Assembly (NCBI RefSeq): GCF_032463525.1 | Contig: NZ_CP135972.1 | Span: forward strand, 33,863-97,862 | Direction of reading: 5' to 3' | DNA from: Pseudomonas sp. DTU_2021_1001937_2_SI_NGA_ILE_001 | GTDB lineage: Bacteria; Pseudomonadota; Gammaproteobacteria; Pseudomonadales; Pseudomonadaceae | DNA length: 64,000 nucleotides | Shown: in pieces, positions 51,537-60,362 of the stretch | Layout of the letters: each line of letters starts with the position of its first letter | How positions within the stretch are numbered: position 1 is the first letter of the stretch | The notes under the pieces: generated by a model | Told to the model about the DNA's origin: nothing | Database searches by the model: none | The model's input: the letters and a program-made list of their open reading frames with translations, nothing else | Position numbers and translations under genes: made by a program

Positions 51537-52676
51537 ATGAAGATTGGCTTGAGTTGTACGGTCTGGGCAGGCGGCGAACGCGCCGGCCACCTGGATGGCA
51601 TCGGTACCTATTCGCGCGCCCTGTGGGGTGGCCTGAACGACCTCACCCAGCAGACCGGCGACCAGCTCATCCCCTACGCCTTCGGCCGTGACCTGCCGCA
51701 CATGGCCTGCGGTACGCCGCGCCAGCTGGCCGAACGCTTCCCGGTGCATGCCCTGCTCAGCGGCATTCTCAAGCTGCCCCTGGCCAACTCCCGGGCCATC
51801 GCTGGCGAAGTCGAGCTGTTCCATGCCACGGACCACCATATTCCGCGCATCGCCGGCGTACCGACCGTGGCCACGGTGATGGACGTGATCCCGATGCTGC
51901 ACCCGGAATGGATCAAGAACGACCTGCGCAGCCTCAAGAGCTGGCTGTTCAAGACCGCGATCCGCAAGGCCGACCACATCATCACCATCTCCGAATACAG
52001 CAAGCAGGACATGGTCGAGCACCTGGGCATCGCCCCGTCGCGCATCAGCGTCACGCCGCTGGGCGTAGAGCCGGTGTACTTCAAGCGTATCGACGCGGCG
52101 CACAAGCAGGCGGTGCTCGACAAGCATGGCCTGAAGCCCGGCTTCTTCCTGTTCGTCGGCACCCTGCAGCCACGCAAGAACCTGCCGCGCATCCTCCAGG
52201 CCTTCAAGCAACTGCCCGCCACCGTGCGCCAGGAGCACCCGCTGGTGATCGTCGGCCGCGACGGCTGGAACAACGAAGAGCTGCTGCCGCAGTTGGCCGC
52301 CCTGCAACAGCAGGGCGAAGGCCGCTGGCTCAGCTACCTGCCGCAAGACGAAGTGATGGCCCTGCTGCAGAGCGCCGCCGCCCTGACCTTCCCGTCGCTG
52401 TACGAAGGCTTCGGCCTGCCGGTGATCGAAGCCTTCGCCGCGCAGTGCCCGGTGCTGGCGTCCAACAGCACCTCGGTACCGGAAGTCGCCGGCGAGGCCA
52501 GCTGGGCCGTGGACCCCTACGACGTGGACAGCATCAGCAGTGCCATGCAGGCGTTACTGGAGCAGGATGCGTTGCGTGAAGAGAAGGTTCGCCTGGGCCT
52601 GGAGCGTGCGCACCAGTACACCTGGAAGGAATGCGCGCGGCAGACCCTGGAGATCTACCGCCAGGTGCGCGGCTGA
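51537..52676 (+). CDS. Family 4 glycosyltransferase (WbpY/WbpZ-like mannosyl/rhamnosyl transferase)
   Basis: 379 aa GT-B enzyme. N-terminal GGERAGHLDGIGTYSRAL donor-acceptor loop, VATVMDVIPMLHPEW, HIITISEYSKQDMVEHLGI, and C-terminal FLFVGTLQPRKNLPRILQAF, FPSLYEGFGLPVIEAFAAQCPVLASN (E-x7-E nucleotide-sugar motif). Typical of GDP-mannose or GDP-rhamnose dependent O-polysaccharide enzymes such as those of A-band synthesis. Convergent with the ManC-type gene, which would make its donor. Confidence 0.88.
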   Translation: MKIGLSCTVWAGGERAGHLDGIGTYSRALWGGLNDLTQQTGDQLIPYAFGRDLPHMACGTPRQLAERFPVHALLSGILKLPLANSRAIAGEVELFHATDHHIPRIAGVPTVATVMDVIPMLHPEWIKNDLRSLKSWLFKTAIRKADHIITISEYSKQDMVEHLGIAPSRISVTPLGVEPVYFKRIDAAHKQAVLDKHGLKPGFFLFVGTLQPRKNLPRILQAFKQLPATVRQEHPLVIVGRDGWNNEELLPQLAALQQQGEGRWLSYLPQDEVMALLQSAAALTFPSLYEGFGLPVIEAFAAQCPVLASNSTSVPEVAGEASWAVDPYDVDSISSAMQALLEQDALREEKVRLGLERAHQYTWKECARQTLEIYRQVRG

Positions 52677-52771
52677 AGCGGATGAAGCCGATACTGGCCA
52701 GTTAGGTCGCTCCAGCAAAGTCCGAGAATGCCTGACAGGCCTGTATGCGCCTAAAGCCCCTGTCGATTCCC

Positions 52772-52807
52772 GGCAGGCCCGGCACCTGAAGAGCTGCCGG
52801 GCCTGCC
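52772..52807. terminator. Bidirectional stem-loop between convergent genes
   Basis: Perfect 13-bp stem GGCAGGCCCGGCA (52772-52784) with 52795-52807, 10-nt loop, no T-run. It separates the convergent GT4 and ManC-type genes. Confidence 0.7.
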
Positions 52808-52813
52808 AAGGGC

Positions 52814-54232
52814 TTACTTGGCCAGACGCCCGTAACGGTCTTCGAAACGTACGATGTCGTCTTCGCCCAGGTACGAGCCGGACTGCACTTCGATCAGTTC
52901 CAGCGGCACCTTGCCGGGGTTGGACAGCGAGTGCTTGACGCCCAGTGGGATGTAGGTGGACTGGTTCTCGGAGAGGATCAGTTCCTGGTCGTCGCAGATC
53001 ACTCTGGCGGTACCGGACACCACGATCCAGTGCTCGGCGCGGTGGTAGTGCATCTGCAGCGACAGGCACTCGCCCGGGCGCACGAAGATACGCTTGACCT
53101 GGTAGCGCTCGCCCATGTCGATGGTGTCGTAGTGACCCCATGGACGGTTGACCAACGGATGGGTGACGAACTCCGGCCGCGCCTCGTTCTGCAGACGCTT
53201 GACCACTTCCTTGACCTGCTGGCTGTCGTGCTTGTTGGCGACCAGTACGGCGTCCTTGGTCTCGATGACGATCAGGTCCTCGACGCCCACGGTGGCCACC
53301 AGGCGGTGATGCGACTGCACCAGGCAGTCCTTGGTGTCGATGGCCAGCACGTCGCCTTCCAGACGGTTGGCGTTCTCGTCATGCGGGCCGACGTCCCAGA
53401 TCGCCGCCCAGCTGCCCAGGTCGTTCCAGCCGGCATCCAGCGGTACCACCAGGCCGGCATCGGTGTGCTCCATCACCGCGTAGTCCACCGACTCGTCGTC
53501 GCACAGCGCGAACTGCTCGGCCGGCACATGGGTGAAATAGCTGTCGACCTGCGCCTGCTGCAGGGCCACGCGGCAGGCACTGAGGATGTCCGGGCGGTGA
53601 CGTTGCAGCTCGGCGATGAACTTCGAGGCGCGGAACATGAACATGCCGCTGTTCCACAGGTAGGCGCCCGAGGCCAGGTATTCGGCGGCCAGCTCCGGCG
53701 AGGGCTTTTCCTTGAACGCCGCGATGGCGAAGCCGCCCTGCTCGATGGCCTGGCCACACTGGATGTAGCCAAAACCGGTTTCCGCGTGGGTCGGGGTAAT
53801 GCCGAAGGTCACCAGGCGGCCAGCCTCGGCGTGGGCCTGGGCGACCTGCACGGCGGCGCGGAAGGCCTGCTCGTCATGAATGTGGTGGTCGGCGGCCAGC
53901 ACCAGCAGCACCGGGTCGCTGCCGTCGGCAATGGCCTGCAGCGCCGCCAGGGCGATGGCCGGCGCGGTGTTGCGGGCCAGCGGCTCGAGGATGATGCGCT
54001 GGCTGGTGATCTGCGCCACGCGCAGCTGCTCGGCGACGATGAAGCGGTGGTTCTCGTTGCTCACCACCAGGGCCGGTGCGTGCTCCAGGCCGTCCAGGCG
54101 CGCCAGGGTGCGCTGGAACATGGTTCCCTGGTCCTGACCGTCCAGCGCCAGAAACTGCTTGGGAAAGCTCTGCCGCGACAGCGGCCACAGACGCGAACCG
54201 CTACCACCAGCCAGGATTACGGGGGTGAACAT
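52814..54232 (-). CDS. Mannose-1-phosphate guanylyltransferase / mannose-6-phosphate isomerase
   Basis: Bifunctional enzyme (AlgA/WbpW/ManC family) making GDP-mannose. 472 aa from the ATG at 54232 (FTPVILAGGSGSRLWPLSRQSFPKQFLAL, the nucleotidyltransferase signature). Pyrophosphorylase domain about 1-340, with FKEKPSPELAAEYLASGAYLWNSGMF; C-terminal cupin isomerase domain RPWGHYDTIDMGERYQVKRI and LQMHYHRAEHWIVVSGTA with the metal-binding H-x-H. Given neighbours (GT4, Rmd-like) the WbpW role in GDP-rhamnose/mannose supply for O-polysaccharide is likely; algA-type function cannot be excluded. Confidence 0.94.
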   Translation of the reverse strand: MFTPVILAGGSGSRLWPLSRQSFPKQFLALDGQDQGTMFQRTLARLDGLEHAPALVVSNENHRFIVAEQLRVAQITSQRIILEPLARNTAPAIALAALQAIADGSDPVLLVLAADHHIHDEQAFRAAVQVAQAHAEAGRLVTFGITPTHAETGFGYIQCGQAIEQGGFAIAAFKEKPSPELAAEYLASGAYLWNSGMFMFRASKFIAELQRHRPDILSACRVALQQAQVDSYFTHVPAEQFALCDDESVDYAVMEHTDAGLVVPLDAGWNDLGSWAAIWDVGPHDENANRLEGDVLAIDTKDCLVQSHHRLVATVGVEDLIVIETKDAVLVANKHDSQQVKEVVKRLQNEARPEFVTHPLVNRPWGHYDTIDMGERYQVKRIFVRPGECLSLQMHYHRAEHWIVVSGTARVICDDQELILSENQSTYIPLGVKHSLSNPGKVPLELIEVQSGSYLGEDDIVRFEDRYGRLAK

Positions 54233-54384
54233 AGATACTCCATTCTGATAGCACGCGGGCATGCGAAGCGCCGCATTATCCGGGGGCTGCCAGGGGGATG
54301 CAATAACAGTCGGCAGGCTGTTCAGGGCCTGGGGGCGTGGATTTTCTGGCCTTGAGGGGGGTGCCTGCGTGGTGGCCCGGTGAA

Positions 54385-54451
54385 GGAGCAGGCTTGCTCG
54401 CCAAAAGACCTGCCGCGGTGTGAAAGCCATTCGCGAGCAAGCTCGCTTCGG
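54385..54451. repeat. REP pair (BIME)
   Basis: Degenerate left unit (GCAGGCTTGCTCGCCAAAAG) and intact right unit TTCGCGAGCAAGCTCGCTTC. Confidence 0.85.
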
Positions 54452-54550
54452 CAAGGTGAACGAGCCGCCCTGCGCCGCTGCGCCCACCATGACGAACGGC
54501 GGGAACATTGGATCCATGCTTGAGTCCAACGTCGCGTTTTCTTACGCCAT

Positions 54551-54568
54551 TGTGTCAATTTCGATACA
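54551..54568. promoter_or_regulatory. Candidate operator, TGTGTC-N6-GATACA
   Basis: Inverted repeat TGTGTC aatttc GATACA upstream of the first DUF4214 gene. The same form (TGTATC-N6-GATACA) is at 56574-56591 upstream of the third. Confidence 0.5.
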
Positions 54569-54606
54569 AGGGCCTGGTTCACGCGTTACAGCATTAAGGA
54601 CGATCC

Positions 54607-55512
54607 ATGGCCACGCTGAAACTTCATCAACCCATCAATATGACCACGCTGCAGGCCTGGGATGGCGAGTTCACCATCGCCGACAGCACGCATATCAGGG
54701 CCACCGATGGGGTAAGAACCCAGGATTATTTCGGCACCTTCCAATACAGCAATGACGACTTGAGCGGCGGCACCCTGACGTCCACGGTCGCCTACCAGAA
54801 CGGCCTGTATTACGAAGTCACCGACCTGAACATCGATGCCCTGACCATGGCCGGGTACATCAATGACTTCGACTTCAAGGGTGCCTTGAACGAAGTACTC
54901 AAGGGCAACGACACTCTGATCGGCTCGGACGGCAACGATGTTCTGACCGGAGGCGCCGGCAATGACCACTTCGACGGCGGTGCGGGCCTGGACACCGTCG
55001 CCTATAGCAACGGCCGCGCGAACGTCACCGCCACGGCGGCCGACGGCGGCTACGTGCTGCAGATGCCAGGCAAGACCGACACCCTGGTGAACATCGAGCG
55101 GGCCAGCTTCGGCGACGGCTCGACCCTGGCCCTGGACGTCGGCCAAGGCCAGAACGCCGGTGCCGCCTACCGCCTGTACCAGGCGGCCTTCGACCGCAAG
55201 CCGGACACCGGCGGGTTGAAATACTGGATCAACGACCTGGATAAGGGCGCCAGCCTCCAGCAAGTGGCCAAAGGCTTCGTCGACAGTGCCGAATTCAAGC
55301 AACTCACCCCGGCCACGGACAACAAGTCGATCATCAACAGCTTCTACCAGCACGTGCTGCATCGCGACGCCGATGCCGGTGGCTTCCAGTACTGGGAAGA
55401 CGCCATGGCCAAGGGCATGACCGCCAGTGAAGTGCTGGTGTCGTTCTCCGAAAGCGCAGAGAACCTGAACAACACCGCCGCCGACCTCAATGGCGGGCTG
55501 TGGCTGGTCTGA
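54607..55512 (+). CDS. RTX/DUF4214 secreted protein A
   Basis: 301 aa without Sec signal. A unique N-terminal beta-rich region (MATLKLHQPINMTTLQAWDGEFTIADSTHIRATDG) is followed by RTX-type calcium nonapeptides at about 98-137 (LKGNDTLIGSDGNDVLTGGAGNDHFDGGAGLDTV), then a DUF4214 domain at about 185-290 (YRLYQAAFDRKPDTGGLKYWINDL, FVDSAEFKQL, YQHVLHRDADAGGFQYWEDAMAKG) and a tail ENLNNTAADLNGGLWLV. The tail is nearly identical in the two following paralogues. RTX repeats plus a conserved hydrophobic C-terminus indicate type I secretion. First of three tandem copies. Confidence 0.88.
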   Translation: MATLKLHQPINMTTLQAWDGEFTIADSTHIRATDGVRTQDYFGTFQYSNDDLSGGTLTSTVAYQNGLYYEVTDLNIDALTMAGYINDFDFKGALNEVLKGNDTLIGSDGNDVLTGGAGNDHFDGGAGLDTVAYSNGRANVTATAADGGYVLQMPGKTDTLVNIERASFGDGSTLALDVGQGQNAGAAYRLYQAAFDRKPDTGGLKYWINDLDKGASLQQVAKGFVDSAEFKQLTPATDNKSIINSFYQHVLHRDADAGGFQYWEDAMAKGMTASEVLVSFSESAENLNNTAADLNGGLWLV

Positions 55513-55561
55513 TCGCCCTCTTCACCCTTACCTTCAACTGCAATCGGGACAAGGAGTCTCC

Positions 55562-56455
55562 ATGGCAACTATTAGCTACAAAAGCCCTTTCGACGCCACC
55601 GACCTGGATCGCGCCTCCCATGCGGGCGTTAATGGGCAGGTCGTCAGCAGCAACAGCATGCGCATCGTCTACGCCGATGGCGCCTACAAAGCTGAAGTCA
55701 GCGGCTTTCTCGGCTCGGGTAATCCCCAGGTCGACAAATTCACCGGTGTCTCCTACTCGAAGAACGACGTCGTGTTTCTCAGCGTCACTGGCCTGGATAT
55801 CAAGGTGGCCGACGCATCGAGCACCACGTCGTTCTATGACGGTGACGACACCTACCGGGGCTCGGCAGGCAACGACCAGTTCATCGCTTCGCTGGGTAAC
55901 GACACCTACTTCGGCGGCGAGGGTACCGACACCGTTCACTACAGCGCGCTGAGCAGCGACTTCAAAGTCGACTCCCTGGGCAGCAACCTGACCAACATCG
56001 AAGGCCTGGGCAAGAAAGACACCCTGTTCAGCGTCGAGCGCGTGCACTTCACGCAGGACGACAAGACCGTGGCTCTGGACGTCGGCCAGTGGCAGAACGC
56101 CGGTGGCGCCTACCGCCTGTACCAGGCCGCCTTCGATCGCAAGCCGGATATGACCGGCCTGAAATACTGGATCGGCGACCTGGACAACGGCGCCACCCTG
56201 CAACAAGTGGCCCAGGGCTTCGTCGACAGCGCCGAGTTCAAGAAGCTCAACCCCGGCACTGACAACAAGTCCATCATCAACAGCTTCTACCAGCACGTGC
56301 TGCACCGCGATGCCGACGCCGACGGCTTCAAGTACTGGGAAGACTCCATGGCCCAGGGCATGAGCGCCAGCGAGGTGCTGGTGTCGTTTTCCGAAAGCCA
56401 GGAAAACATGAACAACGCCGCAGCCGACCTCAATGGCGGGTTGTGGCTGGTGTAA
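55562..56455 (+). CDS. RTX/DUF4214 secreted protein B
   Basis: 297 aa from the ATG at 55562 (AAGGAG 8 bp upstream). Same plan as A: N-terminal domain MATISYKSPFDATDLDRASHAG, degenerate RTX-like block (DGDDTYRGSAGNDQFIASLGNDTYFGGEGTDTVHYS), DUF4214 (YRLYQAAFDRKPDMTGLKYWIGDLDNG, YQHVLHRDADADGFKYWED) and tail NMNNAAADLNGGLWLV. The N-terminus resembles copy C (KPFTANDLLIATNAG) more than A. Starts 49 bp after copy A, so co-transcribed. Confidence 0.88.
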   Translation: MATISYKSPFDATDLDRASHAGVNGQVVSSNSMRIVYADGAYKAEVSGFLGSGNPQVDKFTGVSYSKNDVVFLSVTGLDIKVADASSTTSFYDGDDTYRGSAGNDQFIASLGNDTYFGGEGTDTVHYSALSSDFKVDSLGSNLTNIEGLGKKDTLFSVERVHFTQDDKTVALDVGQWQNAGGAYRLYQAAFDRKPDMTGLKYWIGDLDNGATLQQVAQGFVDSAEFKKLNPGTDNKSIINSFYQHVLHRDADADGFKYWEDSMAQGMSASEVLVSFSESQENMNNAAADLNGGLWLV

Positions 56456-56476
56456 CCCTGCACAGGGTTTAAAAAC

Positions 56477-56540
56477 GGTGGGAGCGAGCTTGCTCGCGAA
56501 CGAGCCGCTACCGGAATCCTTCAACCGGCCGCTCCCACAG
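56477..56540. repeat. REP unit with partial partner
   Basis: Intact GGGAGCGAGCTTGCTCGCG at 56480-56498 and only the outer part CCGCTCCCAC of the second unit near 56528-56538; a decayed REP pair between DUF4214 genes B and C. Confidence 0.8.
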
Positions 56541-56573
56541 CGCCAGGCGCTTGGCCAAGTGCCATCACTTGCC

Positions 56574-56591
56574 TGTATCATGTCTGATACA
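56574..56591. promoter_or_regulatory. Candidate operator, TGTATC-N6-GATACA
   Basis: Perfect inverted repeat TGTATCA tgtc TGATACA upstream of DUF4214 gene C, matching the palindrome before gene A. Confidence 0.5.
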
Positions 56592-56686
56592 AATCCTCAC
56601 CCTACGATGCCACCGGCAGCGCGTTCATCGCGCAGAGCCTGCTGAGCTTCGATGCATCTTCATTACCTCGGAAAAGGACGCCCAGG

Positions 56687-57574
56687 ATGGCTCGTGTCAC
56701 CTTCAATAAACCTTTCACGGCCAATGACCTGCTCATCGCCACCAATGCCGGCTACTTTGGCACTCTGGTTGCCCAGAGCAGCACCCACGTGAAAGTTGTC
56801 TACGGTAACTACTCGGCAGAAATGTTTGGCTGGTCGCTTTCGAGTAGCGTGCGCTACGCGGTGGTCGATAGCCTGGTCTATTCGAAGAATGGCGAGCCTT
56901 TCGCGACCATCACCGGCATGAACCAGCACCTCAATGACAGCAACCCGGCCGCCTACTTGTATGGCGATGATGTCTATACCGGTTCATGGGGTAACGATCA
57001 TTTCTACGCCTGGCCGGGTAATGACTATTACGATGGCGGCAGCGGTATCGACACCGTTCATTACAATGCACAGGCCAGTGAACTGACCGTGGTCAATAAC
57101 GGTAACTTCTACGCCGTGGGCATCTGGAACAAAGTCGACACCCTGGTCAATATCGAACGCATCCAGTTGGGCGATGACGGCGCCGTCATGGCCCTGGATG
57201 TCGGTCAATGGCAGAACACCGGCGGCGCCTACCGTCTTTACCAGGCGGCCTTCGACCGCCAACCCGACATGGCCGGGCTCAAGTACTGGGTCGCGGACCT
57301 GGACAGAGGCGTCAGCCTGCAGCAGGTGGCCAAAGGTTTCGTCGACAGTGCCGAATTCAAGGCCCTGAACCCTGGCAACGATACCGCGTCGATCATCAAC
57401 AACCTCTACCTCAATGTTCTGCACCGCCAGGCCGATGTCGATGGCTTCAATTATTGGAAAGACTCCATGGCCAAGGGCATGACCACCAGCGAGATACTGG
57501 TGTCGTTCTCTGAAAGTGCGGAAAACATCAATAACGTCGCCGCTGATCTTAATGGTGGGCTGTGGCTGGTGTGA
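56687..57574 (+). CDS. RTX/DUF4214 secreted protein C
   Basis: 295 aa. N-terminal domain MARVTFNKPFTANDLLIATNAGYFGTLVAQSSTHVKVVYGNYSAEM-type sequence parallels copy B; degenerate RTX block (YGDDVYTGSWGNDHFYAWPGNDYYDGGSGIDTVHYN); DUF4214 (YRLYQAAFDRQPDMAGLKYWVADLDRG, YLNVLHRQADVDGFNYWKD); tail ENINNVAADLNGGLWLV. 231 bp after copy B with its own candidate operator, so separately controlled. A+T content of its first half is higher than in A and B. Confidence 0.88.
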   Translation: MARVTFNKPFTANDLLIATNAGYFGTLVAQSSTHVKVVYGNYSAEMFGWSLSSSVRYAVVDSLVYSKNGEPFATITGMNQHLNDSNPAAYLYGDDVYTGSWGNDHFYAWPGNDYYDGGSGIDTVHYNAQASELTVVNNGNFYAVGIWNKVDTLVNIERIQLGDDGAVMALDVGQWQNTGGAYRLYQAAFDRQPDMAGLKYWVADLDRGVSLQQVAKGFVDSAEFKALNPGNDTASIINNLYLNVLHRQADVDGFNYWKDSMAKGMTTSEILVSFSESAENINNVAADLNGGLWLV

Positions 57575-57706
57575 TGCCACAGGAAAGAAGGTGACATCGT
57601 GTCAGTAGCAATGGGCTGAATAGTGCGTAACTCGCAACTTCAATGAACCCCGAAAGCGATGCTATAAACAGCCATCCTCCTTCTGCTACTAGAGAGCCAT
57701 CTACCC

Positions 57707-58903
57707 ATGGTTTCGAGCGTCACCGGCTACACCGATACACGTAACCGAGCATGGACCAACGAAGGCTACGACGGTGTCGTGTTGCTCACCGTGGGCAACT
57801 ACCAGGGCAGTGGCGCCCTGCTGTACGGCGGGCGCGCGGTACTGACGGCGGCTCACCTGTTCGAGGACGGCGTCAATTCCGCCCAAGTGACCTTCCAGAC
57901 CGCTACGGGCACGCAGACCCTGGCCAGCAGCAAGGTGTGGATCCACCCGGCCTATGACGCCGTGAACACCAACAACGACCTGGCAATCGTCTGGCTCACC
58001 GACCAGGCCCCCGCAGCGGCCAACCGCTACGACCTGTACCGCAGCAGTGACGAAGTCGGCCAGACGATGACGCTGGTCGGCTATGGCCTGCCGGGCACAG
58101 GTGCCACGGGAACGTTGACGAATTACGGTGGCGCACCGATTCGCCAGAAAGCCAGCAATACCTTCGACAGCGATGTCGGCAGGCTTACTACGGTATATGG
58201 CAACGACCTGAGCTGGGCGCCGCAGGCCGGTACGCAGTTGCTGGCCGATTTCGATAACGGCAGAAGCACCAACGATGCCCTGGGCCGCCTGCTGGGTCTG
58301 AGCAATACCGGCCTGGGCAGCAACGAAGGCATCATCACACCTGGCGATAGCGGCGGCCCTGCATTCATCGCTGGCAAGGTAGCGGGGGTCGCCAGCTATA
58401 TCACTTCGCTGAGCACCTCAACCACGCACCCCGACATCGATAATCAGATCAACAGCAGCTATGGCGAGATCGCTGCCTGGCAGCGGGTCAGCGCCTACCA
58501 GCAGGTCATCGACCAGACCCTGCGCGCCAACCAGCCCGGTGCACCGACCCGTGCCGATCAGGTACAGAGCCATATCATCGAAGGCGACAGCGGCCTGAGT
58601 CTGGGCTATTTCTGGATATCGCTGCCTTTTGGCCGCCCCAATCCCAGCCAGCCGTTGAGCGTCACCTATGCCACCCGTGACGGCACGGCCAAAAGCGGTG
58701 AAGACTACTTGGCCAGCAGCGGCACTCTGGTGTTCTACCCCGGTGAAGACCATGTGGCATTGCCAGTGGAAGTCATCGGCGACACCACGCCCGAACAGGA
58801 TGAATACTTCTTCCTCGACGTGACCAGCCAGGGTAACGGCAGTATCAGCCCCATCACCCTGAGTGCCATCCGTATCATCGTCAACGACGATGTCTTGGCC
58901 TGA
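57707..58903 (+). CDS. Trypsin-like serine protease with C-terminal Calx-beta domain (paralogue 2)
   Basis: 398 aa, co-linear with the protease at 50033-51241: MVSSVTGYTDTRN start, His50 (AVLTAAHLF), Asp91 (NTNNDLAIVWL), Ser215 (TPGDSGGPAF), Calx-beta region YATRDGTAKSGEDYLASSGTLVFYPGED ... EVIGDTTPEQDEYFFLDVTS, and terminal IRIIVNDDVLA. No Sec signal. Directly downstream of the three DUF4214 genes. It might process or release the DUF4214 surface proteins; that is inference from position. Confidence 0.9.
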   Translation: MVSSVTGYTDTRNRAWTNEGYDGVVLLTVGNYQGSGALLYGGRAVLTAAHLFEDGVNSAQVTFQTATGTQTLASSKVWIHPAYDAVNTNNDLAIVWLTDQAPAAANRYDLYRSSDEVGQTMTLVGYGLPGTGATGTLTNYGGAPIRQKASNTFDSDVGRLTTVYGNDLSWAPQAGTQLLADFDNGRSTNDALGRLLGLSNTGLGSNEGIITPGDSGGPAFIAGKVAGVASYITSLSTSTTHPDIDNQINSSYGEIAAWQRVSAYQQVIDQTLRANQPGAPTRADQVQSHIIEGDSGLSLGYFWISLPFGRPNPSQPLSVTYATRDGTAKSGEDYLASSGTLVFYPGEDHVALPVEVIGDTTPEQDEYFFLDVTSQGNGSISPITLSAIRIIVNDDVLA

Positions 58904-59123
58904 GCGCCCAGGGCACATTTCCCCAGAGCTGCTGTCATACACCGCGCATTCGAATATGCCATGCAGGGCCGGGCGTCAGAGCCTGTTACAATGCCGCGCT
59001 TTACCAGGCCCGGTGCAAGCCGCCCCGCAGTGGCATTGACCTGCGCCCTACCCCATGACCAGCGCGCCCTGCGGGCGATTCGACACACGCCGGAAATGAC
59101 CTACCTGACAAAGAGTTGCATGC

Positions 59124-60362
59124 ATGCTTGAAGTGGAAAACGTCTGCAAGGAGTTCAAGCTCTATAACAGACCCTGGCACAGACTCAAGGAAATCGTCCT
59201 GCGCCGCAGCTTCCACCGCACCCACCGGGCCCTGGACGGGATTTCGTTCAAGGTCGCCAAAGGCGAGACCCTGGGCATCCTGGGGCGTAACGGCGCGGGC
59301 AAGTCGACCCTGCTGAAGATGCTCAACGGTGTGCTGCTGCCCGATGCCGGCAAGATCCACCTCAGCGGCCGGGTCACCGGCCTGCTGGAGCTGGGCACCG
59401 GTTTCGACCCCAACCTCAGCGGCCTGCAGAACATCACCGGCAACGGCCTGCTGCTGGGCATGACCCGCGAGCAGATCGAAGAGCGCCGCCAGGCCATCGT
59501 CGAGTTCTCCGAGCTGGGGCAGTTCATCCACGAGCCGATCCGCACCTACTCCTCGGGCATGAACATGCGCCTGGCGTTCTCCATCGCCATCCATGCCGAC
59601 CCGGAAACCTTTCTGATCGACGAAGCCCTGTCGGTGGGCGACGGCCACTTCCAGCAGAAGTGCATGCGCCGCATCAAGGAGTTCCGCGCCCGGGGTGGTT
59701 CGATCATCTTCGTGTCCCACGACCTCAACGCGGTGAAGATGATCTGCGACCGCGCCATCGTGCTCAGCGAGGGCAAGGTGGTCGCCGACTGCAGCCCTGA
59801 AGACGCGGTCAACGTCTACAACCAGCTGCTGGGCGCCGACGACGAAGAAGAGTACAGCGAACGTCCGGTGAACGAGGCCGGTTATGGTTCGCGCCAGGCC
59901 GTGCTCGAAGCGGTCAGCTTCATCGGCCAGGCTTCGCAGAGCAACATCCTGGCCAGCGGCGACACCGGCGTGCTGGACGTGACCATCGCCGCCCAGGCCG
60001 ACCTGCCCGACGTGGCCCTGGGCCTGATGATCCGCGACCGCTTCGGCCAGGACATCTACGGCACCAACAGCCATTACCTGGAACACCCGATCGCCCTGCA
60101 GCGCGGTGAGCGACGCCACTTGCGCTACCGCCTGCCGATGCGCCTGGCCCCAGGCAAATACACCATTACCCTGGCCCTGCACGAAGGGGCCGACCACACC
60201 ACCCATTGCTACCACTGGCGTGACAACGCCATTGGCTTCGAAGTGGCGGGCATCAACGGCCCCTTCTTTGGCGGTGTGTGCAACCTGGAACCGGAACTCC
60301 AGGAAATCGCCCTGCCCTCCTCGACCCTGAATGGAACCTCGCGTAATGCTCATACCCAATAA
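59124..60362 (+). CDS. wzt: O-polysaccharide ABC transporter ATPase with C-terminal carbohydrate-binding domain (long Wzt)
   Basis: 412 aa. ATPase core with Walker A GRNGAGKST (54-62), signature YSSGMNMRLAFSIA and Walker B ETFLIDEALSVGD; residues about 255-412 form the Wzt_C beta-sandwich that recognises the capped chain end (TGVLDVTIAAQADLPDVALGLMIRDRFGQDIYGTNS, GKYTITLALHEGADH). No Wzm gene lies next to it; the only one in the window is at 18039. Overlaps the next gene, a methyltransferase of the kind that makes terminal caps. Confidence 0.92.
   Translation: MLEVENVCKEFKLYNRPWHRLKEIVLRRSFHRTHRALDGISFKVAKGETLGILGRNGAGKSTLLKMLNGVLLPDAGKIHLSGRVTGLLELGTGFDPNLSGLQNITGNGLLLGMTREQIEERRQAIVEFSELGQFIHEPIRTYSSGMNMRLAFSIAIHADPETFLIDEALSVGDGHFQQKCMRRIKEFRARGGSIIFVSHDLNAVKMICDRAIVLSEGKVVADCSPEDAVNVYNQLLGADDEEEYSERPVNEAGYGSRQAVLEAVSFIGQASQSNILASGDTGVLDVTIAAQADLPDVALGLMIRDRFGQDIYGTNSHYLEHPIALQRGERRHLRYRLPMRLAPGKYTITLALHEGADHTTHCYHWRDNAIGFEVAGINGPFFGGVCNLEPELQEIALPSSTLNGTSRNAHTQ

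Larger units (their letters stand above)
54233..54606. promoter_or_regulatory. Divergent intergenic with REP pair and DUF4214 promoter
   Basis: 374 bases, no gene. Contains a REP pair (54385-54451) and, 38 bp before the first DUF4214 start, the palindrome TGTGTC-N6-GATACA (54551-54568) that recurs before the third DUF4214 gene. Confidence 0.65.
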
